This document shows positions 26,807 through 39,500 of a stretch of DNA of 64,000 bases, piece after piece (position 1 is the stretch's first letter; each line of letters starts with the position of its first letter). The translations under genes were made by a program, and so were the position numbers. Origin of the DNA: Tanytarsus gracilentus (Eukaryota > Arthropoda > Insecta > Diptera > Chironomidae). A model generated the notes under the pieces. The model saw only the letters and a list, made by a program, of their open reading frames with translations, ran no database searches and had not been told where the DNA came from. Location of the stretch: NCBI GenBank assembly GCA_038502055.1, contig JAXRKN010000037.1, positions 2,728,001 to 2,792,000 of the forward strand, given 5' to 3'.

Positions 26807-29800
26807 CCAAGGATCCATATAAATATTTATTTTTCAAATTTATTCCCATGATATTGTTCCTCACTCATGCCAAATTGTGCTATTCAACACAGCCGCCGCC
26901 GCAGTGCAATCTTAAACAAACACACGACGAGCGTCAATAATTTTTATTTGGTGTACGACAGGATACGATCTCACTCAATGATTGTTTCTTCTCACATGAG
27001 AATCTCTCGCGGTGGATATTCGATATTGTACATAAAATTGCGCGTGCATAAGATAAATTTGTATATGGGGAAAAGGGAATGGACATAGAGAGAGAGGAAC
27101 AATGAATAATGACGATAATTACATCTTTGGCATTGATGTCGCAATTCAGACCATAACATAATTTTTTTCCGTCCTCTCTTATAATAATGGAGCAGAAGAT
27201 ATAGAAAAATTGTCTCGACAACAACGATTTTTTTTTATTAATATCTTTATTGACTCAGTGTGTGAGAGAGCGACTCGATTATTATTATCTGCACACCTTT
27301 CTATACGTGACGCTACAATTATCACAACAGAGAGAGACATAAGACTATGAATCATCGGCAATAATTCACTCATTTATGAACTGCACTTACCACACTCTCT
27401 AATGTTGATTAATGTAAAATGGTTGAGTTTTAAATAAAATTGCTTAGATCCAAAAAAATAATAAAAAAATATTTAAAAAATTAAATGCAAAAATTTATGC
27501 TAATAATGTTGTTCTCGGATTTACCTCATAATATAATTCCATTAAGTAACTCATTAACTACAGTATAGCACTCTCCTCAAATAGTTTCCAACTTCACACC
27601 AAAATCTATTTAAATTCAAATTAAATTTTACTTCATTGATACAGACATACACAATATGTGGGCTTTTAATGCTAAATTGCAATTTTTTTAGCATATATAT
27701 GAAGAAAATTTATTACATTAGCGAATTTCAATTAAAAAAATAAATGTTTTTTTGCTCGGCACACTCTCAGTCACTCACATATATGTATGATGTGGAAGTC
27801 GTGCAACGCCAAAAAATCCTATGTGCATACGACAATGCACTGATGGTGATATATTGCGTGTTGGCTTCGTATATTTTATGCTAATAATTTCACGAGACTT
27901 AATTGGAGTCTCGCATTGTTTCTATTCCTCCTCCTTTCATATATTTTTGTAAGATATATGCACATTATTCACTTAGATGCAATTTTTATAATAAAATAAT
28001 TAATATTAGAGAAAAAATTGTTTAACGTTTTACAGTTTAAGATCAAGAAATTATAAAATATTTAATGCTGTGGATAATCATTAAAAATTCACTGTAAATT
28101 ATGAAAAATAAAAATTTGTAACTTTTTGGCGCAGCATAGTGGAATTAATAAATTTTAATGAAGGTGAGCATGGTATGAAAAATGTTTCGAATCGCTCCAT
28201 TTAATGAGAGGCGATGTAATTATTAGAATAAATAATAGTAATTTATTGAATTGGTTTTTAAGTAAGCAACACAGTCATAAATTTGCATAATGCTTCATAC
28301 ACGCACATAATGCAAACAAAATGTAATATCTTGTTAAAACTTTTGATTGGTATCCAGCCTCTCTGCATGAGCAGATCATGATTTATATCTCACCTGTCAA
28401 TCGCTTTCTCCGCTTCTTGAAAATTGTAATCATAATCACAAAATAAATTTCAATTCCGATTGCGAGTGTGTATAAATTACAGGCCGCATAAATATATCTT
28501 ATGATTTTAAAAGTGACAACCGTGATTTAATCAATGCGTCTAATGGAGAGTGAGATGCAGCATAAATAAATTTTTAATGATGTTGTGACTGCAAAAAGAT
28601 AAAAGCAGGTGACGAGTTGCAAATTTATTCTGTAAAGTGGCTTGTTTTACGTTGAAATTAACGCGTATGATGTCAATCGGCGATTCATAATTAAATTGTT
28701 TCACTTTGATAGATTTCCGAAAAAATAAAATTCTCTTCAATTTTATGTAATGTCGAGTGAACATAAATATTTTCTCACATCCCAATTTATTTACAAGAAA
28801 CAAAAAAAAAGTTTAATTTAATCTCTCAAAGTTTCACTTGTAAATGTCATGCATTTATCATTTCAATTTTTTTCATTATGCAATTCTTGTTTAAAATAAA
28901 AAAACAAAGTTTTTCTAATTAAATTGCAGTTGAAACGGTGGAATACTGTTGAAGTAATTGGTACATATCACAAACTTATCATTTTAATTGGAAAATTTTC
29001 TTTCCAACTCGCGCGCCCAACTATTTCACATGATTAGTTAGAAAAATGTCCTCCAATTAAGTGTTGTGATATTTGAAATTAATTTTTTCGCCTTGACTAC
29101 AGTCAATATTTTAAAAAAAAAGCGAGAGCGTGAAATTTAATAAAGAGATTGAAAGCATAATGAGAGTGTGAAGAGCATGAGTTGAAAATCAATAACTTTA
29201 TCATCTCATTCGGGACTTGGCAAAGGGGGCAAAATAATGCTATTAACAAGGCATGAAATGTGTGGATATATAAATACGAACTTTGCGTGTCTAAATTCGA
29301 TTTTCATTATGTTCCATTAAGGTGTTCATTTTTATGTTAATACGAGACTACATGGAGAAATGACTTCACATGCGGTGTGAGATAGAGATAGGCTGGAAAT
29401 TTCGTTGTTTATAAAGAGGTCGTATGTTGAGGTTAAATACATGATGATTTTATGGCAGGATAAGAAAGTCATCAGCTCATTGCTTTCTGACCCTTTAAAA
29501 TTGTAGCATCTGTTGTGGAGGATTCATTCATTTAATGACTCTCAATGAATTAATATTTTAAGTCACGTGTGCAAAATTCAACAAAAAATTGAATTGTTTC
29601 AAAATCAAAAGTAAAATAACTGCAATAATGTCAGGGAGTAAACTTTTTTGACTCTAATTTAAATATATTTAATTTATGCCACGTGGTCGCCATTTACTAA
29701 TTAAATTACATGCGTTAAAACACTACGCGTGCGAACGAAGACCCTTATATACATATTTTAATTCACTCGGAAAGAGAGTGGTGATTATTATCGAGGGTAA

Positions 29801-32800
29801 AAATGCGTGAAATAACCATCACTTTTAATCTTTTCATCACATCAAATTAATGTACAATAACAAGAGCCGCGACCACACTCTTGAGGCTTTTCAACGATCA
29901 AAGACGTTGAGAGAGGGTAAGAAGAAGAAATATAAATAATTGATGACTTAAATCATAAATTGACCATTGATAATCTTCAAAATATAAGCGAAAGTGTCAA
30001 AATAACGATAAACTTTTTTTTCGCGCGTGTGATGAATCAAAATGCTAATGAGATGTCGCGTAATCTCTCTTTTTTTGGCGAACACAATAAATTTTCTATG
30101 CACGATACACATCGTCATTCAAAAAATAAATGCTCTTTTCTGTCTATCCACATTTTGCTAATTGATGAACATTGTCAAAATTTCAAAGTCGCAAACACAC
30201 TTTCTACAGAGTTATGAAAGTGATTTCGTGTGCCACTATAACAATGTGATGAAAATTTTATAGCATTTGAGGATGAGAAGCGTATTAATTTGAGATGGCA
30301 GAACCGATTAGCGATTATGAAAGTTAACGAGTCGAAACACAGACAAAATTTTCATACTCATGTGTGAAAATCGTGTTTTTAAATTAAAAAATGTCAAATC
30401 CTTGAAATCCACTCAATTAAAAAAAATTAACAAATGGCTCATTAATTGAATACGATCATCAAGATTTAATATTGATTGTCATCGAGTTAAGACAACGAAA
30501 ACAACATGACACACGACATTTACAAATGTGATTAATTCGAGCATAATTTGTTGGGCTTTTACTTCGATGCCGACTTACACCGGAGATTAATTCATCAAAA
30601 GGCGATCAAGTGAAAGATTTTTTTTGTAATGTAATCGGTTAGTAAGTAATTATTTTTAGATAATGTCAAAAAGTAGATTGATGCGATCAAGTGAAGGGAA
30701 ACAAATTGTTTGGTTTAATTTTGATAATTTTACTTTAAAATATTTTTATGTTACAATTTTTGAATGCACATAAAAAAGATTTTTTTGTAACCTTTTATGT
30801 CATGACAAATTTTGATCATAACTGATTGCCTGTTTTTTTGGCTACTGCTGACTGTGAAGCTATTCCACACATATGAGTGTATTATTATTTCTCAATCAAT
30901 CTCTTTCTATACACACAGTCCAGTTGGCATCGCTAAAGATATATGGCTCTATTATTTCGAGTCTGTCATGCATCGAAGACAGCCTGGCTGATTATTTACG
31001 CAAAAGATCTTTGAAGTTGATTGACTAACTCAGCTTGGAATCAAACGGATTTGAATTCAGTAAGGTACACGCAGCATTTCTTTGTTCTGTTCAATGCATA
31101 GCTCAGCTACTGAAAGCAACATTCCATAATAAAGTAATTCATGCTCGATCGTTGCTACCGACATCGTTGTTAACTCTGCTGCTGACCATTAAACAAACTT
31201 CATCATCATCTCTCGAGTCATGCGGTACTGCGGCAGGCATAGCGTTCAACTCCTGACACGATATTCAACTTCCTCATCTTATTTCACTTTCAATTTCATG
31301 TTCTTGTGCTCTTTCTTATACTCGCTGATTTATTTGCGTTTTATCGCGCTTAAATTACAACAAGAGACGACCACGAATTGAATCGCGACATGCGATGACT
31401 GAACTTGAGTATCGAAAGTGAGATAAAAAGAATTTCAAGCACTTTGAAATCGAGAAATTGCTTTCAATTCGCTTTGATAATTAATTTATTCATATCAACT
31501 TCATGACTTATGCTTTATGTGGCAGCAACAGCGGCAACAGTACGAGGAATTCCATCAGTCAGCATTGCGCAAGTCTTTTAATTAACTTTTCCCCAACTAA
31601 TTCAAATCAATCAAAATTTCTTTGATATTTCAATTCTCTCCTTTAATTTGTATTTTTATCTTTCTGCATAAATCGAGCACAATTTGTAGCATGATTATGT
31701 CTTTATTTGAACATAAAAACTCACTCGAGTCGGGAATGTGCGATGCATGGGAACAAAAGTCAATTATTAGTCAGCGAAGGCGCGCAAAGTTTAATAAATT
31801 AGTAGTAGAGACTTTTTTTTCGCTACACATATTGCAGCAAAATGTCTTGAGAGTGATAAAAATCCACCTTGCCATATTAAGCGAGTTGTGTGAGATTAGT
31901 GCACATGAAGTAATTAGTATTCAGTTAATGTTAACACACATTTACAAGCTCAATTCTGTAATTTTTAATTTTTCTTTTCTCAATTTCAATCTGTGTGAAA
32001 AGAGCAACGCATTGGCTGATAAGCAATCATAAATTAATTCACTTCACTGTTGACTTAATGAATGTCACTTGCCACTCTTGTTCCTTTTTCCCCCTTTGGG
32101 ATTAATTTAATGATAATGACATGTGAGATGTCGATAAGTGAGAAATTTTTCATGCATTCAAATGCCATACATGGCACATTCTCATCAAGTCTCTCGACAG
32201 CGAAGAAATCAGAGCGAGACAAAATGTCTACGAAGTGATAAAAGATTTCTTCTTCCTAATTAATTGGATTTGACTTTGAGAAAATAAAGAAATTTGCATA
32301 ACTCAACACTGCTTATCTTTTCAAATATCTTTTTGTTATTGCCTAAAGATGAAATTAATGTCAATTAAAGAAATTGGTTCCACTAATTTTGACTCGAAAA
32401 TTATTTCCAATCAATATGCAAATTAATTTCCATTCAACTGGTCATTTTCCAATTTAGATGAGTCTCGATAGAAATTTTAATTTCCAAACAACATGATCGA
32501 GATGTATTTTGACACTTTTATCGGCCATTGACGATGATCGTAAAAATATTTTGATTCTTTCTGATTAAAAACTAACTTCGAGTCACATGAAACATTTCTC
32601 TTTTAAACTATCCCGAAATTTACGACATTTTCATATTTTATTTCGAACAATGTTTGACTTCTTCTTTGACCGATCCGTAAATTCTTTTCTCTTTCTCTCA
32701 ACTTTTTTATGAATGAAATTTCTTTCATGTGTGGTGGAATTTTTTTCTCATTTCTATACCGCTTCTGCTGGTGCTACTCACACTTTTAAGTGACATGAAG

Positions 32801-33448
32801 ATGAAGCGTAATAAGAAGAAGAGATTCACAGGTTAAGTGGGTTCTCTCATGACCACTTTACATGCACTATAAGCCTCATAAGCAATCGTGAATGAGAGAG
32901 AAAAGAGCGAAGCGTGCTCGTAAAGGAAGTCGTAAAGAAACTAAACAAAAATAATTTTTTCACCGAGCATTTTTATTCAAATGAGCAAAAATATTGCTCC
33001 ATCGTGACTCTTTGATGATGCTCAAGCGATTTTTATTTTCGTGAACACCCAACGTGCGATAATTTCGTTGTCGAACACCTTAAAAAAGTGTTTTAATTCC
33101 AAAAATTATAATTAGGGACCTCAAATTTTTGATTCAATGAAAGATTTCATTCATCAAAAATAATTTAACCTAGCGGTAATTTCTCTATGAATGACATTCC
33201 TGAGGTTTTCTTTCGTTGCGTAAATTGCACTTGAGTGAATGTTTGCATAAAAATTTGCATCGTCTTCATTATTCATTTCTAATGCCTGCATTTGAAAGTT
33301 GTAAAAATGACATTTGAGACTGTTTACCGAAGATTTATAGCCGAGAGTTAAATATTTGCATCCTCAACTATCAATGACCATAACGAATAATGGCAAATGT
33401 ACTTAAAAACTTTTTCAAGACTTTTTTTGTTGTTTGGTTGTGTTTTGG
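26807..33448. other. AT-rich noncoding DNA downstream of LanA
   Basis: No recognised exon. A region of slightly higher GC near 30830-31560 contains short frames (73 codons at 31035) and a CAG/CAA-rich patch at about 31520-31540, but without conserved protein similarity. A 136-codon plus-strand frame at 31622-32032 begins at TTG, has its first ATG 23 codons in, and shows no family resemblance. The stretch may be intergenic or an intron of a flanking gene. Confidence 0.55.
29283..29333 (+). repeat. 51-bp direct repeat, copy 2
   Basis: Exact match to 3402-3452 in the same orientation, 25.9 kb apart. The flanks differ except for a short ATAAATACGA motif just upstream of both. See the copy 1 entry. 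Confidence 0.8.
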
Positions 33449-33454
33449 TTTATT
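33449..33454 (-). terminator. Poly(A) signal of LanA
   Basis: Minus-strand AATAAA about 100 bp beyond the laminin stop codon (33555-33557). It is the best candidate 3' end signal for the laminin transcript; the cleavage site itself cannot be seen. Confidence 0.55.
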
Positions 33455-33554
33455 GTTTGGCTTTTCTATTGCAAAATTACAGAAAGTTTTAATTTTTGTG
33501 AAATTTGAGATGGAAACTATTGTGGATTATAAAAAAGGTTTTATGTTTAAAAAA

Positions 33555-36500
33555 TTAATTCAAATGGCAGACGCCACTCTCGACATGACCCGTTAACATT
33601 TGGGAAGTGATCTTCTCGAGGTTATCGTTGATCTTGATGTTTCTGATGCATCCCTGGAATGGTGACCTTCCCTTCAAACCTCGAATTTTAGCTAAATGTG
33701 GATGTCCACCTATGAAGAGTGGACGAGTTGTTTCAACATTCGTGTGCTTATTTGGATTTCCAACATTCGGCTCTGATGAGAATTGATCTAATTGAAAGAA
33801 TAAATTTATTAAATTTTTTTAGAAACATAAAAATTGTTTGATGCACTTACCAACATTGATCGAGAGAATAAATCTCGATTTGATGACTGTGACTGTATGC
33901 CAATTGCCGTCACATAAGCTCTTATCGGGATCGGGCTCAAAGATGACGTTGCGTGGACCGTCACCACTGTCGACTGAGAAATGGATATTTCCCTTGATCA
34001 TTTCAACAATGAAGAATGATTTCTTGCCATGGACTGAGGTGAGAATGCCGGTCAAGTTTCTAGGCTTAATATCCATGCTGAAAGTGAGGTCTGATCCAAC
34101 CTTGAACTTTTCTCTTAGTTTAACATATCCTCCGCTCTTTCTAAAGAAGACACCCTTCTCGATCTGATCCGAACATGGAAGAACTGTTTCTGAAATTCCA
34201 TTGATGATTACTAATGCCTCGTTGTTCAACTTAACATCTTTAATGCATCCAAAGAAGGCATTATTAACGAGATAACCCTTTTCGAAGCCTAAGTTAAGTT
34301 CAATATCTTCAATGGACTTTTCATCAGCGCCACCAATAATGTAATTCCTCGAAAGTTCCATGTTGGGACATTTAACTGCGAGCACTTCTTCAACTTGTTC
34401 ATAATTTCTATCAGCATCTTTGAGTGTAAACATTTTCTTATCACGTGCAAATGAAATGGTGTGCCATTCATTGTTGTCGAATTGATCTCGAGAAGTGATT
34501 TTAACAGGAACATTGCGACATGAGAAATGATGAGTGACATAGCCATCTTTCATGTAAACAGCAACAAAGTCTGTGTGTCTCTCATCAGCAGCATAAAAGA
34601 TCAATCCATTCTGTTTATCAGTGCGGAACGTAAGTGAGAATTGATAAGAGTTCTTAGTTTTACTTGTGTGTCGCTCAAATTCTACGAAACTTGATGGCTG
34701 AGTTCCAAAACGATAACCAGCATCGAAATCGACATCATAGTTAGGAATTGCTGGAAGAACACATTCGGGATGTTTTTCATCGGGTGAGTAAGGTCTCTTT
34801 GTTGTTGTACTCTCAGTGACAGCTGGAATAAATGGTTGAGGAGTTGTTGTTGTTGTAGTGGTTGAAGTAGTTGAGGTAGTTTCTGGTGCTTTGGTTGCAT
34901 CATCTTCAGATGGTTTAAATGATTTTTCATCAGGAATTTCATTATAAATTGGATTATCTGAATCAACTCTAACGTCGAAATCTTCTTGTTCATTCTTTGG
35001 TTTCTCTTGCGAGCCATTTGGATAGTATATGAATGCCTCTTGTGGATTGTAAGCCACAATATCACGCGGGCATGTGTTTAAAATTGCATTTGCCTTATCA
35101 GTTGAGCTTGCAAAATTAATTACGTTAGTGTTGACTGAAACATCTTGAATGCATCCCACGAAATATGCTTCATTTGGCAATGCACCACGAACTGGAGAAA
35201 ATCCTTTTGGAAGTCCACCGAAATAAATCTCTCCGAATGTGATATAAAGAGATGGCGGTGCTAAAGCTGAAGCGTACTCATGAACATCATCAACTGAGAT
35301 TCTGAGTTGACGCATATCATGCATTACTGTCACAACATGCCATTGACCATCATTAAAGCGCTGATCTTCTGAATTAAGTTCATATTTGGAACTTCTAAAG
35401 ACTAAAATTCCATTGTCGAGGGCAAGAGAAATTGTAGCACTTTGATCATTATTCATTCCATAGAATATGACACCATTTAATTGCACAGTCTTGAACTTCA
35501 AATTGATATTGAGTTTATTTGGAACTGTAAGATTTCTCATTTTAATATAACCGTATTTGTCTTGAGCAAATCCGACAACTGATGAGAATTTTGTTGGGCA
35601 TCCAGGAAGGACATCATGAGACTCAATATTTCTTGACAAATCTAATGGAGTGCCTTCAATATGAACTTCGTCGATGCAACCATCAAAGTTTCTCGTTTGA
35701 ATTCCAGGCAAAAAGATCCTTTCTGGATATCCACCGAAATACATTTTTTCAGGTGCTTGGTATGTGTTGTCAGGACTGTAAATTGTATCTTCGTACAAGA
35801 CATGCTCATCGACAGTTAAAGCACCCGCGCCACCATCACGTGTCGCAGAAACTGTATGCCATTCGTCATCATTAAACGACCCTTGAGTTCTGATTTCAAC
35901 ACTTTGAGATGTCTGACCAAGTTTGAATTGGAACACAATGTTGCCATCACGAAGCTCCAATGAAATGAAATGATTGTCATGTCCAACAAAGAAGAGTAAT
36001 CCATTAGGTGAATCTCTACCAGATCTAAAGTTGAATTTGACGTAAGAACGCGTCTTAAAGTTGAATGGCTTAGCATCAAGCACAACATATCCATTTCCAC
36101 CGAATCTATAGCCAGTATATTTAGCTTCTTTGGCTACCAAACGATCTCTCTCAAGTGCTCCCAAGTTATTATTTTGGCCATCAACGAAATTCCATAAACC
36201 AATTTCGGTATCACCAATCTTAAGTCCTTCAATTTCGCCTTCAAATGCTGATTGTTTAATGCTGTCAGGCATTTGATAATCGCTGTAGCCACCAACAAAC
36301 AATCTGCTGTTTTCATCCAATCTAAAGTTTGCCTTTTCGCCTGGCAAAACTTCCTTCTTTTCATGTAAACTTTCATTTCCTTGATCATCTTCCTCGCGAA
36401 TAGTGAATGTTACATCTTTGCCCTTTCGTTCAATAATTGCTTCATACCATTTGTTATCATCAACCAATTTGCTGTTAATAATTCTTTCGGGTCCATCACC

Positions 36501-39500
36501 AACATCTACTAAAAGCACTGGGTAACCATTTTCAATTTCAATTGCCATGAAATCATCACGTTTTGCTCTTGCACCTTGCTTAGCTTCATTTCCGAGATAA
36601 AGAAGGAAGCCATTTGGTTTGTCGGTGCGGAAGAAAGTTGAAATTTTGGTGTTGAATGCTTGTGCTTGAAGATTTTCTGGAGGTTTAAGTTCAAGTGTGG
36701 TATTAGGCATGAATTGAACGCCTAGTTTGATTGAATTTGCAATTGAACGAGCTTGAGCAATCTGTCGACGTAATCTTTCGATGTCATCACCAATTTGACT
36801 GTTGAGGCTGTCAAGTTTGCTTTGTTTCTCTTCTTGGTCATCGATAAGACCGATAATCATAGGAACTAAATCTCCGACCTTGTTGACTTGATTGGAGGCC
36901 AAAGCGATGTCTTTTTTAGTGTCTTCTACATTCTTTGATAACTGAACATTTGTATCCTTGATTGCGTCTAATTTGCCAAAGATTGGTTCAAGAATTTCAT
37001 TTGATGTTTTCATTAAAGCCACTGATTCGTCTGCTTGCTTTATGATATTATTCCATGCTTCAGTTTGTGGCTCTGATTTAATATTATCAATGGTCTCATT
37101 AGCTTTCTTCAATTCCTTTTCGTACTTGTCAATATTTCCCTTTAAATTGTTAAGATCATTAAGGGTTTTATCAAGGCTAGGTTTCAAGTCTTGTTGGACA
37201 CTTGAAAGTGCATCTCGACCATCGTGATTAAGATCCCCAGATGTTTGCTGAGATTTTCCTGCCTTTTCTCCGAGTCCTTGGACGAGATCCCAAGCCTTAT
37301 CAGCATCATCCTTTCCTTGCCTTGATAAATTCTTTGCAATATCGATATGATGAACAATATCAGAATAAGCACCGGCAGCTTTAATGGCATCATTTGAATT
37401 TGCAGTAATGTTAGAGTATTGACCTTCCAAATCATCCTTCTTTGCTTGCAGATTTAGAGCGTGATCAAAAGCTTGAGTCGCGAGAGATGAAAGTTCACGA
37501 TATTCATCTTCCTTCTTTGGAATTATAGCTTCGATATCAGTTGACAGATCATCAAGCTCTTTATTCAAGCGTTCAGCATCTTGGAAGGATAAATCTAATT
37601 CAGTTAATTGCTTTTTGCCAGCATTAACAAATGTTTTAGACTCTTTTAGAGCATTTTCAGAGTCTTTAACTGAGTTTGAAATTGACTCGAGATTTTGAAT
37701 CAGACGGGACTCTTTGTTTTTCTTATTAATTTGCTCGGCAGCAAGTGATTTTGCCTGACTCTCTCTTGCCTTTTCTCTCAAGTCATTAATTCTGCTATTG
37801 AAATCAGCAAGATTCTCATTAAAGTCGTCTAATTTCTTCTTTTGTTCATCGATTGGCTCAATAAAGTTTTCCACTTGTTCAATTACATCGCTGACTTTGC
37901 ATTGATCAGGTTTTTGGCCAAACTTGAACAAAACTTCAGGATCGAAACCTTTAATTGAATCTAAATAATTTTCAGCACCGCGAACAGCTTCATCGACCAA
38001 AGTTGTTTTTTCGTCCACATCTAAATTATCTGCGAGAGCACTAACTTCACGAATTGTGGCTCTAACGTCATCAAGAACATTTCTATAGGTCAATCGATCT
38101 TCTGCCGCCTTCTTTTGCAAATCTCCACTCGCTACTTTCAAATCTGCCGCCTTATCATTGACATAATTTGATTTCTTTTGATGATTCTTGACGTCCATTT
38201 CCAATGTATCGATTTCATTTGTTTCTCCATTTAAATTATTCATATTTGGATCAAGTTGTTCAACCAAAGGTTTAAGCTCTTCCGTGTCCTCATTCAATTT
38301 CTTAAGTTTTTGAGTCGTGTAAAAAGTTTGAGCTATTTCACTGAACTCATCAACAACAGGGTCAATTTCTTTTTCCATTGCGTCTGTAACATCGAGAAGA
38401 GCATGGTGGCAGCCATCGCATTCCTCACATCCATAATTTTCAATAAACACCCATCGTGGTGGACATGAGTCGCATTTTTCTCCGATAACTGATTTAAGGC
38501 ACTCGCATTGTCTAAATGAGAAATTAATTACTAATTTTTTTTTATAAAATTAATTAAAAAAATTTACCCAGTGACAGGATTGCATCCTAAACCTCTTGAA
38601 AGTTCAGTGTTACATGAGCATGGTTTGCAGCCATCTTAAAAAATAAAATTAATAATTTCTTTTTTTTTCTAAAATTGCAAAAAATTACCAGATCCGTAAT
38701 CCCAAAATCCAGGTAGACACCTGTCACATTGACGTCCGCCTACTCCTGCTTTGCATGCACATTCACCGGTATTGTCTTCACACTGGGTGCTGTTTGAAGC
38801 CACACCACTAAAAAATAAATTAATTTAATAAAATGTTTTTTTATAATATTATAAAATTATACCAATCACAAGCAAGACAGCCATAACCAGCTTCAAAGCC
38901 GTAGTGGTCAGGCAAACAGCGATCGCATTTTTCTCCTTCGACATTCATTTGACACACACACTCGCCATTTGATGAGTCACAATGGTCAGTTCCGAGATCA
39001 TCACAAATGCAGCTCTTACAATCTTTCAATAGAATGGCATCACCAAAATAGCCAGGAGCGCACAAATTACATGCAGCTCCGAACGTGTTGTTGAGACAAT
39101 GTATGCATTCACCCGTCACACTATCGCATGAGCCTGGCATTGATGGATCGATGTTTCCACTACACTGACATGGTTTGCAAATTTCGCCTTCAATTTCAGG
39201 TCTTCCATAGAAACCGCTGGCACAACTTTGACATTTGTGGCCTGTATAGCCTGGCTTGCAGTCACAGCTAATTGAATAACCGTCGGGTGACACTTCACAT
39301 CCGTAGGCAAAATTATTTGAGTCAATTGGCAATGGACAAGCACAAATCATGCAGTCATTCGGTGAACCATTCGTGGCATTTCCATAATATCCTTCAACGC
39401 ACATATCGCAATGATCTGTAAAATTAAAAAAGAATTGAATATTTGAAATTCAAATAAAATTAAAACATTCACCTCCTGTTGTGTGATGTTGACAATCGTC

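Noticed and set aside
26613..26864. 83-codon minus-strand ORF rich in Gly, Pro and Tyr
   Set aside because: It is a translation of the palindromic CCCGGGT array of the hAT-like element.
31622..32032. 136-codon plus-strand ORF
   Set aside because: It starts at TTG, its first ATG is 23 codons in, the composition fits T-rich noncoding DNA, and no splice signals or family resemblance were seen. It is the least unlikely of the rejected frames.
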